Part shown: positions 17,493 to 25,355 of the stretch, one piece after another
Layout of the letters: every line of letters starts with the position of its first letter
Position numbering within the stretch: position 1 is the first letter of the stretch
Position numbers and translations under genes: made by a program
Assembly (NCBI GenBank): GCA_039821555.1
Contig: JBCBNX010000009.1
Coordinates: 62,001-126,000 of the forward strand
Reading direction: 5' to 3'
Origin: Bacteroidota bacterium
Lineage (GTDB): Bacteria > Bacteroidota > Rhodothermia > Rhodothermales > Rubricoccaceae
DNA: 64,000 nucleotides
Notes under the pieces: generated by a model
What the model was told of the DNA's origin: nothing
Seen by the model: the letters and a program-made list of their open reading frames with translations, nothing else
Database searches by the model: none

Positions 17493-17552
17493 CTCCATTC
17501 GCGACGTCTCCATTCGCGACGTCTCCATTCGCGACGTCTCCATTTACAGCGT
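17493..17552. repeat. 15-bp tandem repeat, three perfect copies plus one degenerate
   Basis: Unit CTCCATTCGCGACGT at 17493, 17508 and 17523, then CTCCATTTACAGCGT at 17538. It lies between pheT and the coiled-coil gene and does not encode part of either. Confidence 0.9.
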
Positions 17553-17628
17553 CTAGTCCTTGCGCCGCCTTACTGCGTCCCCAACTCGGCCGTTCGCGCT
17601 CGCCGTTTCCTTCCTGACGACGGCGCCG

Positions 17629-17636
17629 TACCTTTG
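17629..17636 (+). promoter_or_regulatory. Candidate -7 box TACCTTTG
   Basis: A perfect TAnnTTTG match 33 bases before the coiled-coil gene that starts the zapA pair. A TTT lies about 22 bases upstream, near the expected -33 position. Confidence 0.45.
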
Positions 17637-17661
17637 TCAACTCCCGCTACCTTCCGCGCTC

Positions 17662-17949
17662 ATGCCCACGGACACCCCACCACCTGCTGATCGTGCCCCG
17701 AACCTCGATGGGTTGGCACGGCTCCGCGCGCGGGTCGAGGCCGCCGCTAGCGAAATCGAGCGGTTGCGCGAGGAAAACATCCGGCTGGCCGAGCGTATCG
17801 CAGAGTTGGAGATAGACGAGTCTGACCGTCCGACTCTACCGCTCGAAGGTGACCGCGCGGCGATGCGCCTGCAGGTCCAGCGCTTTCTCGCCACCGTGGA
17901 CACGCTCCTCGCCCAGCCCACTGACCGGCCAAACGCCGACGCTGACTAG
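17662..17949 (+). CDS. Small coiled-coil protein upstream of zapA
   Basis: A 95-residue protein, Pro-rich for the first 14 residues. A helical heptad pattern follows (L-D-G-L-A-R-L-R-A-R-V-E, E-I-E-R-L-R-E-E-N-I-R-L-A-E-R-I-A-E-L-E) from about 18 to 54. A second helix near the C-terminus includes R-L-Q-V-Q-R-F-L-A-T-V-D-T-L-L. Small coiled-coil genes directly before zapA are common in Bacteroidetes-group genomes and may act with ZapA in division-ring organisation. That role is inferred from position. ATG at 17662 is 33 bases after a -7 box; the stop lies 15 bases before zapA. Confidence 0.75.
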   Translation: MPTDTPPPADRAPNLDGLARLRARVEAAASEIERLREENIRLAERIAELEIDESDRPTLPLEGDRAAMRLQVQRFLATVDTLLAQPTDRPNADAD

Positions 17950-17964
17950 CCCACCGCCTCAGCC

Positions 17965-18279
17965 ATGCCCGACCCCCATCCGGCGGACGTGCGCTCCATC
18001 CGCGTCCGTGTTCTCGACCGCGAGTACCCCCTCAAGGTGCGAAGCGACAAAGAAGCCCTGATGCGCAAGCTCGCCGAACAGGTCAGCGGGCGACTTACTC
18101 GGCTCAAGCGGCAGATCCCGAACCAGCCAGACCTTACTCTGGCTGTCCTGGCTCTGCTCCAACTTGCCGAGGAAATGGACGCACGCGAGGGCGAACTCGA
18201 TGAACTGCAGGCCTCGCTCGGGGCAGAAGCCAACGCACTAGCTGACCAGTTGGACGCGGTGCTCTCAAAGAAACCCTAA
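17965..18279 (+). CDS. zapA: Cell division protein ZapA
   Basis: A 104-residue FtsZ-ring-associated protein that bundles FtsZ filaments. The N-terminal strand-turn-strand S-I-R-V-R-V-L-D-R-E-Y-P-L-K-V is followed by helix L-M-R-K-L-A-E-Q-V and the long C-terminal coiled coil L-T-L-A-V-L-A-L-L-Q-L-A-E-E-M-D. This is the ZapA pattern and length. It forms a two-gene operon with the preceding coiled-coil gene. A long structured untranslated region with terminator follows. Confidence 0.9.
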   Translation: MPDPHPADVRSIRVRVLDREYPLKVRSDKEALMRKLAEQVSGRLTRLKRQIPNQPDLTLAVLALLQLAEEMDAREGELDELQASLGAEANALADQLDAVLSKKP

Positions 18280-18628
18280 CGCCCCTCATGTTCGCCCCAC
18301 CTTCAAGAGGCCTTTGCAAAACGGAGCGGAACAGCGTGCACCGACAGCACTATCAGGATGCGGTCCGGCACGGCGCTTGCCGTAGCCTGGACCACCGGCT
18401 GTGGCCCCGAATGAGAACCCTGACAATGATCCTCTCGGGAGCCTTCCTTCACGCCTGACCAGCAGGCCACACGTGCGCCTCGGCGCGCGCACCCATGCGG
18501 ATTCGTCCGCTGGGACCGTGGAAGCAGAGAGGGCGTGGGCGGCACCCACCATGTGCATGAGAGGGTTCCTCTTTCCCCGCTACAGTTGGTTTTAATGCCC
18601 CGTCGGTCATCCGGCGGGGCGTTTTTTT
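18280..18628 (+). ncRNA. Candidate structured small RNA between zapA and rny (possibly 6S-like)
   Basis: About 350 non-coding bases ending in a strong terminator. Hairpins seen: GGTCC/GGACC with inner GGC and CGGC pairings (18362-18393), CCAC/GTGG (18392-18404), CCCGA..GAG with CTC..TCGGG (18406-18439), and AGAGG/CCTCT near 18560-18573. In many bacteria the 6S RNA gene (ssrS) lies directly downstream of zapA, and that synteny is the main reason for the suggestion. I could not build the long single 6S helix by eye. No match to RNase P, tmRNA or SRP RNA consensus was seen. It could alternatively be a leader or attenuator for rny. Confidence 0.4.
18597..18628 (+). terminator. Intrinsic terminator upstream of rny
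   Basis: GCCCCGTCGG pairs with CCGGCGGGGC around a TCAT loop, followed by seven T residues. It terminates rightward transcription 138 bases before rny. Confidence 0.92.
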
Positions 18629-18765
18629 ATGCCCAATCGGCATTCTGGTCCTGCGCCGAGCGGCAAGCGTGGCGCCACGCAGCCGGAGTGGCTCCCCCCT
18701 TTCGCACCGAACACCAAGGATGCAGGAACGTACGTGTCCCCTCACCCACGTATCTAGTCCCCGTC

Positions 18766-20448
18766 ATGTCCTCCTTCACCGTTCTCCTCCTCGTCATCGA
18801 TGCGGTCATTGCACTCACTGTCGGTGTGTTTGTGGGTCGGTGGCTCAAAGGGCAAGCACTCGCCCAGCGCATGGGGGAGTCTAAAGCACGGGCCGAACGC
18901 GTTCGCACAGAGGGAGAGGCGCTCAAAGTCGAGAGCACCGCGAAGCTTAAGGAGTTGAAGGCCCGCCGCCGCCGACTCGACCAGAAGACTGCCGAAGTCC
19001 GCGAGCGCCAGCGGCTCGAGCAGGAAGCTCTCGATGCGCAGCGGGCGCAGCTCGATATGCGAGGCGAGCGCGTCGGCGAGCACGAGGCGGCACTCGGACA
19101 GGCCACCGAGGCGCTCGCCGCGCTCACCCAGGAGGCTGAGCAGCGCCGTGCCGAGACGGAAGACCTCCGCGCGACGGTCCAGAAGAACGCTGCGGCTTTC
19201 GGGCGGCGGCAGCAGGAAATCGCTGCGCGGGAGCAGGAGCTCGATGCCCGCGCCGAGAAGACCGCCCGCGAAGAAGAGCGCCTGGAGCGGCTCACCGACG
19301 AGTACTTTCGCAAGCTCGAAGCCGCGTCCGGCGTCTCGAAGCGCGAGGCGCTGCGGCGGCTCAACGACGAGCTCGTCCGCGAGGCAAAGCTCTCCTCGGC
19401 GGCCCTTGTCAAGAACGTCCGCGACGAGGCGAAGGCGAAGGCAAAACGCGCCGCTCGCGAGGTCGTGCTCACCGCCATCCAGCGCACTGCTGCCGAGAAC
19501 ACGATTGAAAACACCGTCTCGGTAGTGACGCTGCAGTCGGACGACATGAAGGGGCGCATCATCGGGCGTGAGGGCCGCAATATCCGCGCGTTCGAGGCCG
19601 CGACCGGCGTCGAGGTGATCGTGGACGACACGCCAGAAGCGGTCCTGCTCTCTGCGTTCGACCCCGTCCGCCGCGAAGTCGCGCGCCTCTCGATGGTCGA
19701 GTTGCTCCAAGATGGCCGCATCCACCCCGGCCGCATCGAGGAGGTCGTCGAGCAAAAGCAAGTCGAGTTGGACGAGGAGATCGTCCTCGCAGGCGAGGAG
19801 GCCGCGCTCGACCTCGAACTGCCAGGGCTGCACCCCGAGTTGGTCCGGCTCGTTGGGCGGATGCGCTACCGGGCGTCGTACGGCCAGAACCTGCTCATGC
19901 ACTCGAAGGAGACCGCGCGCCTAGCCTCGCTGATGGCGTCCGAACTCGGCCTCGATGCGCGCAAGGCGCGGCGCGCAGGGTTGCTGCACGACATCGGCAA
20001 GGTAGTCGAAGAGAATCTTGAAAAGCCACACGCCCTGGCCGGAGCCGAGCTTGCCCGGCGCTACGGCGAACACCCCGACGTGGTCAACGCCATCGGCGCG
20101 CACCACGACGAGATCGAGATGACGACGCTCATCGCGCCACTCGTGCAAGCTGCCGATGCTGTCAGCGGCGCGCGCCCCGGTGCCCGTCGCGAGGCGTTAG
20201 AGAACTACGTGCAGCGCCTCAAGAGCCTCGAAGCCATCGCCGACTCGTTCGCGGGCGTCGAGCGCGTCTACGCCATCCAGGCCGGCCGCGAGCTGCGCGT
20301 GATTGTGACGCCCGATATCGTCACCGACGCCGTCGCAGAGCAACTCGCCATCGACATCGCCTCGCGCATCGAGCGGGAGCTGCAGTACCCCGGCCACATC
20401 CGCGTGACGGTCATCCGGGAGACCCGCGCCATGTCCTACGCGCGGTAG
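18766..20448 (+). CDS. rny: Ribonuclease Y
   Basis: Membrane-anchored endoribonuclease that initiates mRNA decay. The 560 residues show an N-terminal membrane helix (T-V-L-L-L-V-I-D-A-V-I-A-L-T-V-G-V-F-V-G, about 4-23), a long Glu/Arg/Ala coiled coil to about 210, a KH domain with G-R-I-I-G-R-E-G-R-N-I-R-A-F-E near 263-277, and an HD domain with H-D-I-G-K at 408-412, A-H-H-D-E and A-D-A-V-S-G-A-R-P-G. It ends V-I-R-E-T-R-A-M-S-Y-A-R, as the family does. ATG at 18766 gives the usual short N-terminus; upstream in-frame sequence overlaps the terminator and is not plausible coding. Confidence 0.96.
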   Translation: MSSFTVLLLVIDAVIALTVGVFVGRWLKGQALAQRMGESKARAERVRTEGEALKVESTAKLKELKARRRRLDQKTAEVRERQRLEQEALDAQRAQLDMRGERVGEHEAALGQATEALAALTQEAEQRRAETEDLRATVQKNAAAFGRRQQEIAAREQELDARAEKTAREEERLERLTDEYFRKLEAASGVSKREALRRLNDELVREAKLSSAALVKNVRDEAKAKAKRAAREVVLTAIQRTAAENTIENTVSVVTLQSDDMKGRIIGREGRNIRAFEAATGVEVIVDDTPEAVLLSAFDPVRREVARLSMVELLQDGRIHPGRIEEVVEQKQVELDEEIVLAGEEAALDLELPGLHPELVRLVGRMRYRASYGQNLLMHSKETARLASLMASELGLDARKARRAGLLHDIGKVVEENLEKPHALAGAELARRYGEHPDVVNAIGAHHDEIEMTTLIAPLVQAADAVSGARPGARREALENYVQRLKSLEAIADSFAGVERVYAIQAGRELRVIVTPDIVTDAVAEQLAIDIASRIERELQYPGHIRVTVIRETRAMSYAR

Positions 20449-20550
20449 ATCTCAACGGCATCGCCGCCCGGGGCATCTCGACATACCCTGAGCACGTTTG
20501 GTTTTACCGAGGATGTGCGGTACGATTAGGGACATCCTACCCCTAGTTCA

Positions 20551-21336
20551 ATGCGCCCGGTTTTTCTCCTGGCAGCAATGCTGTCGACGCCACTCGTTGT
20601 CGCGCAACAGCCGCTGAGTGTTTCGCCGAACCCGTTCGACGGCTCCGTTGCAGACACCTTGGAGCTTCGTAATGCTTCTACCGTGTCTGTGCCGATCGAT
20701 AGTCTCCAGTTCGATTCGCTAGATAGCGGGTTTGGACCAACGGGTTGGTTTTTCTCCTTCAGTGTCAACCCAGGCGGCGACGAGCAAATAGGACTCATTG
20801 AATGCTATCCGCGAGGTTTTTCCCCAGAGAATCGCCCCTGTGTTGTGCAATCTGGCCAAGGTGATCAAACCTTTGGGATCACTCTAGCTCCATCCGAAAC
20901 GCTTCTACTCTACGGCTTCGAGTTGGGATGCTTTAGGTGCGTTGCCCCGACCCATACTAGTCAGGAAGACACGCTGTTTATCTACAGTGGAGGCAAATCA
21001 GAACCGTTACGAGTTCCCATTCTCAACATTCGGTTTGTTAACACAGAGGAACTGTCTCGCCCCACCAATTTCCGCGTCGTCAGCTATCCTAATCCCACTC
21101 GCGACCGCATCTCCTTGAACGCCACAGTCCCGTCATTCACAGACGTGGAGATCGAGGTCGTCAACGTGGTAGGACAACGCGTAGCTGGCCCAGTCCGGCG
21201 GACGTTTGCAGCAGGAACGCACACCCTCCTCCTTCCCCTCGATGCGCTACCAGCGGGGACCTACCATCTCATCATTCGCTCCACAGATGGGGCCATCGCC
21301 GAGCGAACGCACCGCGCTATTGTACTGCTGAAATGA
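20551..21336 (+). CDS. Exported protein with T9SS sorting domain
   Basis: A 261-residue exported protein. Signal peptide at about 1-19 (F-L-L-A-A-M-L-S-T-P-L-V-V-A-Q). The body has S-V-S-P-N-P-F, L-E-L-R-N and V-P-I-D-S-L-Q-F, suggesting an Ig-like beta domain, plus several cysteines. The C-terminal sorting domain carries S-Y-P-N-P-T-R-D, V-V-G-Q-R-V-A-G and A-G-T-Y-H-L, ending I-V-L-L-K. Composition is clearly lower in GC than the surrounding genes. Its TGA overlaps the next ATG by four bases (ATGA). A TTTG about 20 bases before TACGATTA, roughly 40 bases upstream of the start, is a possible promoter. Confidence 0.82.
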   Translation: MRPVFLLAAMLSTPLVVAQQPLSVSPNPFDGSVADTLELRNASTVSVPIDSLQFDSLDSGFGPTGWFFSFSVNPGGDEQIGLIECYPRGFSPENRPCVVQSGQGDQTFGITLAPSETLLLYGFELGCFRCVAPTHTSQEDTLFIYSGGKSEPLRVPILNIRFVNTEELSRPTNFRVVSYPNPTRDRISLNATVPSFTDVEIEVVNVVGQRVAGPVRRTFAAGTHTLLLPLDALPAGTYHLIIRSTDGAIAERTHRAIVLLK

Positions 21337-21761
21337 CGCTCTTTCGCCCCGTCGGTCTCAAGGAACTCGAGTTGATCGCGGAGTCGGGCTGGCGGGCGTT
21401 TCCGCCGCGGCTGGAGTGGCAACCGTTTTTCTATCCGGTGCTCAACGTCGAGTACGCCGAGCAGATCGCGCGCGACTGGAACACGACGGACGACAACTCC
21501 GGGCACAGCGGCTTTGTGACGCGGTTCGACGTGGACGATGCGTTCGTGAGCCGCTACGACGTGCAGATCGTCGGCAGCGCAAAGGTGCACAAAGAGCTAT
21601 GGGTCCCTGCGGAGGAACTTGATGCGTTCAACACGCACGTGCTCGCCCCCATCGAGGTCGTGGCGTCCTACTATGGCGAGCGCTTCTCTGGCGAACGCGA
21701 CGCACGCTCTGGCTTGCCTACCTCGCTCGTCAGCTTCCCTCGGAGCGCCGAGGGCCGATAG
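21333..21761 (+). CDS. Small protein of the family annotated 'ADP-ribosylation/crystallin J1'
   Basis: A 142-residue cytosolic protein. The pattern L-F-R-P-V-G-L-K-E-L-E-L-I, S-G-W-R-A-F-P-P-R-L, Q-P-F-F-Y-P-V-L-N-V-E-Y-A, I-A-R-D-W-N-T and L-W-V-P-A-E-E-L matches a widespread small family that databases label ADP-ribosylation/crystallin J1 homologue. It is not the ADP-ribosylglycohydrolase fold itself and its function is undetermined. Start codon and previous stop share the sequence ATGA, so translation is coupled to the T9SS cargo gene. It ends three bases before the convergent lhgO stop. Confidence 0.75.
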   Translation: MTLFRPVGLKELELIAESGWRAFPPRLEWQPFFYPVLNVEYAEQIARDWNTTDDNSGHSGFVTRFDVDDAFVSRYDVQIVGSAKVHKELWVPAEELDAFNTHVLAPIEVVASYYGERFSGERDARSGLPTSLVSFPRSAEGR

Positions 21762-21764
21762 CTA

Positions 21765-22961
21765 TCAGTCGAAGGCGACAAGCCGCTCGCTCAACTGCGC
21801 CGCGATGCGTGCCCCGATGGCAAGCGAGGCCGTGGCCGCCGGGCTCGGCGCGTTGAGGACGTGGACCTGTCGCTCCGTCGCATGAATCACAAAGTCGTCG
21901 GCGAGCGCACCGTCACGGGTGACGGCCTGGGCGCGGACACCAGCGCCGCCGTCGCGGAGGTCGGCCCGGGTGACCTCGGGGACGAGTCGTTGGAGCGACT
22001 TGAGGAACGCGCCACGGCTGAGCGAGCGGTGCATTTCATAGAGCCCCATCCGCCAGTGCTTCGCCGCAAGCCGCCGGAAGCCGCCGTAGCCAAGCGTCTC
22101 TGCAAGGTCACCGAGATTCACCGTACCCCAGTCATAACCCTCACGTGCGAGCGCTAGCACGGCGTTCGGCCCGCACTCGACGCCGCCGTGAATCATGCGG
22201 GTGAAGTGGACACCGAGGAACGGAAAAGCGGGGTCGGGCACGGGGTAGATAAGTGTCCTGCAGAGGTGCTCTGCGTCGGGACACAGTTCGAGGTACTCGC
22301 CCCGAAACGGCACGATCTGTACGCCAGGGTTGAGGCCTGCCATACGGGCGACTCGGTCGGCGTGGAGGCCCGCACAGGCCACGAGCGTCTGTGCTGTGAT
22401 CGCTCCCTGCGTCGTCTCTACGGTTATCCCGCTGGCGTGCGAGGCGATGTTCGTGATGGCGTGGTTGAGGCGAAGATCGAGCCCGCGCTCCTGGGCACGC
22501 TCGGCGAGGCGGCGTCCCAGCGCTGGGTAGTCGGCGATGCCTGCGTCGGGCACATGGATCGCCGCGATGCCTGTGACGTGCGGCTCCAACTCGCGCAAAT
22601 GCTCCGGGCCAACAAGCTCGCAGGCAACGCCGTTGGCTTGGCCGCGCTCGAATATCGCCTGGAGGCGCGACCGCTCGTCTTCCGTGACGGCAACGATGAC
22701 TTTGCCGCACAGTTCGTAGGGTACGCCCTCGGATTCGCAAAATTCGAGCAGGGCAGCTCGCCCGGCCCGGCAGTTGGTGGCTTTGAGCGAGCCGGGCTTG
22801 TAGTAGACGCCCGAGTGGATCACGCCTGAGTTGTGCCCCGATTGGTGCGCCGTGAGCGCGTCCTCTTTCTCGACGAGCACGACGGACGCGCCGGTCTGTG
22901 TGAGGTGGTAGGCCGTGGCAAGGCCCACCAGGCCTCCGCCGACGACGATGGTATCATACAT
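21765..22961 (-). CDS. lhgO: L-2-hydroxyglutarate oxidase
   Basis: FAD-dependent oxidase/dehydrogenase of the DAO family that converts L-2-hydroxyglutarate to 2-oxoglutarate, clearing a metabolic by-product and feeding electrons to quinone in E. coli. The 398 residues show the dinucleotide site V-V-G-G-G-L-V-G-L-A-T-A-Y near 6-18, then L-V-E-K-E, the family-typical H-Q-S-G-H-N-S-G-V-I-H-S-G-V-Y-Y, V-P-F-R-G-E-Y, Y-P-V-P-D-P-x-F-P-F-L-G-V-H-F-T-R and G-P-N-A-V-L-A. ATG at 22961 lies 35 bases after a TACGTTTC box read on the minus strand. Confidence 0.95.
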   Translation of the reverse strand: MYDTIVVGGGLVGLATAYHLTQTGASVVLVEKEDALTAHQSGHNSGVIHSGVYYKPGSLKATNCRAGRAALLEFCESEGVPYELCGKVIVAVTEDERSRLQAIFERGQANGVACELVGPEHLRELEPHVTGIAAIHVPDAGIADYPALGRRLAERAQERGLDLRLNHAITNIASHASGITVETTQGAITAQTLVACAGLHADRVARMAGLNPGVQIVPFRGEYLELCPDAEHLCRTLIYPVPDPAFPFLGVHFTRMIHGGVECGPNAVLALAREGYDWGTVNLGDLAETLGYGGFRRLAAKHWRMGLYEMHRSLSRGAFLKSLQRLVPEVTRADLRDGGAGVRAQAVTRDGALADDFVIHATERQVHVLNAPSPAATASLAIGARIAAQLSERLVAFD

Positions 22962-22995
22962 AGCACCAAGGCGAGCTCTTGTGCGAGGCGGAACA

Positions 22996-23003
22996 GAAAC
23001 GTA
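22996..23003 (-). promoter_or_regulatory. Candidate -7 box TACGTTTC for lhgO
   Basis: Seven of eight positions match TAnnTTTG on the minus strand, 35 bases before the lhgO ATG, the same spacing as the other boxes in this window. Confidence 0.35.
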
Positions 23004-23103
23004 GCCTCTGTATCAAACGCCGTGCCCCGAGCCTCTTCATTTCCCCTTCTTGGTCCGTTTGTCGGCCAAGCCCTACCATGGGGCAGCTCTTCCCACCCCC
23101 AGC

Positions 23104-23679
23104 ATGGTCAAGGTTCTCTTCGTCTGCGTCGGCAATGCCAGCCGCAGTCAACTCGCCCAAGCGTTTGCCCAACAGCACGGAGCGGGCCTCCTCGACGTGC
23201 ACAGCGCGGGCACCGAACCTCGCCATGCGCTCGACACCCGTGTGGCGACGGCCCTGCAACGGCATGGCTTTGACTCTACGGCGTTCGTCCCGAAATCGGT
23301 GGACGCGGTCTCCAGTAGCCCGTACGAGTGGATGATTCGGATGGGCTGCGGCGATGTACTTCTCGTCCCGGCGCTACATCGCGAGGACTGGACGTATCCG
23401 GCCCCTTCCAACCTCTCCGGCCCGGGTTTCGAAGCGTTCTGCATGGACCTCGAAGACCGTATCATCGACTTTGTACAGCGTGTCCGTGTATGGACGGAAG
23501 AAACAGGCTTCGCGGTGGAGTCCGGCGACCACGCGCACTTGGACGATGCCGACCTCCTGTTGGCCGTGAGCGAAGCATCGCCTATGACTAGCCCGGAGGC
23601 TCTGGCGGGCTCCGTTCCAGCGCCTTTGCAGACTCCGTCACACGAAGCTTCCTCCAGGCCTACGGCTGATTCGCTCTAG
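23104..23679 (+). CDS. Low-molecular-weight protein tyrosine phosphatase / arsenate-reductase-like protein
   Basis: A 191-residue cytosolic protein. The N-terminal P-loop F-V-C-V-G-N-A-S-R-S-Q has the C-x5-R of LMW-PTP/ArsC enzymes (Cys8, Arg14), and S-A-G-T-E-P follows. The segment M-G-C-G-D (Cys82) resembles thioredoxin-coupled arsenate reductases, but the second resolving cysteine expected a few residues later is absent (V-L-L-V-P instead of x-A-C-P). Arsenate reduction by the classical three-cysteine relay is therefore doubtful, and a phosphatase role or different redox cycle is possible. The last 60 or so residues are an unusual Asp/Ser/Pro-rich tail. ATG at 23104 is preferred over 23050 because M-V-K-V-L-F-V-C is the family N-terminus. 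Confidence 0.78.
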   Translation: MVKVLFVCVGNASRSQLAQAFAQQHGAGLLDVHSAGTEPRHALDTRVATALQRHGFDSTAFVPKSVDAVSSSPYEWMIRMGCGDVLLVPALHREDWTYPAPSNLSGPGFEAFCMDLEDRIIDFVQRVRVWTEETGFAVESGDHAHLDDADLLLAVSEASPMTSPEALAGSVPAPLQTPSHEASSRPTADSL

Positions 23680-23698
23680 GTCTCAGGATCGTATTGCC

Positions 23699-24187
23699 AT
23701 GCCCGGAAGCCTCAACGGAGGAATCTCGTTACTCGATCCTCATCGCCGCTGGATGAGGCTTGCTCTGCGCGAGGCCGAGTTTGCGGCAGAAGTAGGCGAG
23801 GTCCCGGTCGGCGCCCTCGTCGTTCGCGCTGGGCAGATCGTGGGACGTGGCCATAACCATGTCGAGCGTCTCGGCGACCCGACAGCACACGCTGAGATGA
23901 TCGCCATCACGGCGGCGTGCGAAACCTTAGGTACCAAGTTCCTCACCGACTGTACCCTTTACGTGACGCTCGAACCGTGCCCGATGTGCGCTGGGGCCAT
24001 TGTCTGGAGCCGTCTCAAGCGCGTGGTGTTTGGCGCGATGGACGAGAAAGCGGGCGCAGGGGGCTCGCTGTTTAACATCCTCCAGGACGAGCGCCTCAAC
24101 CATCGCACCGAGGTAATCGCTGGCGTGGAGGCTGAGGCGAGCGCCGACCTGCTTCGGCGGTTTTTCAGGGCGCGGCGCCCTGAATAG
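23699..24187 (+). CDS. tadA: tRNA-specific adenosine deaminase
   Basis: Zinc deaminase converting A34 to inosine in the anticodon of tRNA-Arg(ACG). The 162 residues carry T-A-H-A-E-M (His64, catalytic Glu66) and L-E-P-C-P-M-C-A-G-A (Cys94, Cys97), with G-E-V-P-V-G-A-L-V-V upstream and G-A-x-D-x-K-A-G-A-x-G-S downstream, all typical of TadA. The first 14 residues form a short family-variable extension. It sits 19 bases after the PTP-like gene. Confidence 0.95.
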   Translation: MPGSLNGGISLLDPHRRWMRLALREAEFAAEVGEVPVGALVVRAGQIVGRGHNHVERLGDPTAHAEMIAITAACETLGTKFLTDCTLYVTLEPCPMCAGAIVWSRLKRVVFGAMDEKAGAGGSLFNILQDERLNHRTEVIAGVEAEASADLLRRFFRARRPE

Positions 24188-24275
24188 GTCCCCCCTGGCG
24201 TCGTCGACGGACTGAAGTGCCAATCTCAGGATTCTTCAGAAACAGCAGCACCGGGATTGGGTGTAGGGGTGCGCT

Positions 24276-25277
24276 ATGCAGTTACCTGATACCACGGCTG
24301 AGTCCTACCTCCTCGATGTCCTGATTATCGGCGCAGGCCCGATCGGCCTCGCCTGTGGCATCGAGGCCAAGCGTCGCGGTCTTACCGCACGCATCGTCGA
24401 GAAGGGGGGCCTCGTCAATTCGATCATCGGCTACCCGACGAACCTGGAGTTTTTCTCGACGCCCGAATTGCTGGAGATCGGTGGGCATCCGCTCGCGACA
24501 TCCAACTACAAGCCGCACCGCGAGGAGACGATCGACTACTACCAGAGTGTCGCCCAGCAAGAGCGCCTCGATGTCCAACTATACGAGCGCGTCGAGCGTG
24601 TGGATGGCTATGATGGCGCGTTCGCAGTCGCTACCAGCAAGGGCCTGCACCGTGCCAGCAAGGTTGTTGTGGCGACCGGATTCTTCGACCAGCCGAACCG
24701 GCTCGGCGTTCCAGGCGAGGACCTACCCAAGGTCCAGCACTACTTCAAGGAGCCCTACCCGTACGCTGGGCAGCGCATGGCCGTCATCGGCGCCAAGAAC
24801 TCTGCTGCGAAGGTCGCACTCGACTGCTATCGCCACGGGGCCGACGTGACCCTCCTAGTTCGGGGCCCAGCGATCTCGGACTCGGTGAAATACTGGATCA
24901 AGCCTGACCTAGAGAACCGCATCAAGGAAGGGTCGATCCGTGCGTTCTTTGATACGACGGTTTCTGCCATTGAGACGGACTCGGTACATCTTCAGACACC
25001 AGAGGGCACCATTACGCTCCGCAACGACTTCGTGCTGGCGATGACCGGCTACCACCCGGACTTCAGCTTCCTCGAAACGCTCGGAGTCGCGCTCGACGGC
25101 GAGCGGCGCGTTCCACGCTACCACCCTGACACGATGGAGAGCAACAGAGCAGGCCTCTACCTTGCAGGCACCGTCTGCGGTGGCCTCAACACAAGCCGCT
25201 GGTTTATCGAGAACGGACGTATCCACGCGGCACAAATCATGACGCACATCGCCGAGGAGTTACCCGTACGGACTTGA
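24276..25277 (+). CDS. ypdA: YpdA family bacillithiol-disulfide reductase (putative)
   Basis: NADPH-dependent FAD oxidoreductase of the thioredoxin-reductase-like group, proposed to recycle oxidised bacillithiol. The 333 residues show the FAD site I-I-G-A-G-P-I-G-L-A-C near 17-27, the YpdA-characteristic G-G-L-V-N-S-I-I-G-Y-P-T-N-L-E-F-F-S-T, a second Rossmann motif A-V-I-G-A-K-N-S-A-A-K for NADPH, and the C-terminal G-L-Y-L-A-G-T-V-C-G-G. There is no C-x-x-C active site, as expected for YpdA. The presence of bacillithiol in this organism is inferred. A perfect terminator hairpin follows. Confidence 0.92.
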   Translation: MQLPDTTAESYLLDVLIIGAGPIGLACGIEAKRRGLTARIVEKGGLVNSIIGYPTNLEFFSTPELLEIGGHPLATSNYKPHREETIDYYQSVAQQERLDVQLYERVERVDGYDGAFAVATSKGLHRASKVVVATGFFDQPNRLGVPGEDLPKVQHYFKEPYPYAGQRMAVIGAKNSAAKVALDCYRHGADVTLLVRGPAISDSVKYWIKPDLENRIKEGSIRAFFDTTVSAIETDSVHLQTPEGTITLRNDFVLAMTGYHPDFSFLETLGVALDGERRVPRYHPDTMESNRAGLYLAGTVCGGLNTSRWFIENGRIHAAQIMTHIAEELPVRT

Positions 25278-25296
25278 CTTGGCCTGTGCCAAAAGC

Positions 25297-25335
25297 AAAG
25301 TGGGGGTAGAGCACAAGATGCTCTACCCCCACTTT
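25297..25335. terminator. Bidirectional intrinsic terminator between ypdA and the PorV-like gene
   Basis: AAAGTGGGGGTAGAGC pairs perfectly with GCTCTACCCCCACTTT around a 7-base loop (ACAAGAT). The A/T ends give short U tracts on both strands, so it can serve both convergent transcripts. Confidence 0.93.
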
Positions 25336-25355
25336 CGTAAGGCATTTTCCAGGGC

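Noticed and set aside
18286..18628. RNase P RNA, tmRNA or SRP RNA in the zapA-rny gap
   Set aside because: The conserved GAGGAAAGTCC, tRNA-like ends and GGAAG-type tetraloop cores, respectively, were not found on either strand.
21333..21761. ADP-ribosylglycohydrolase or toxin
   Set aside because: The database-style family name is not supported by catalytic residues; only family resemblance is claimed.
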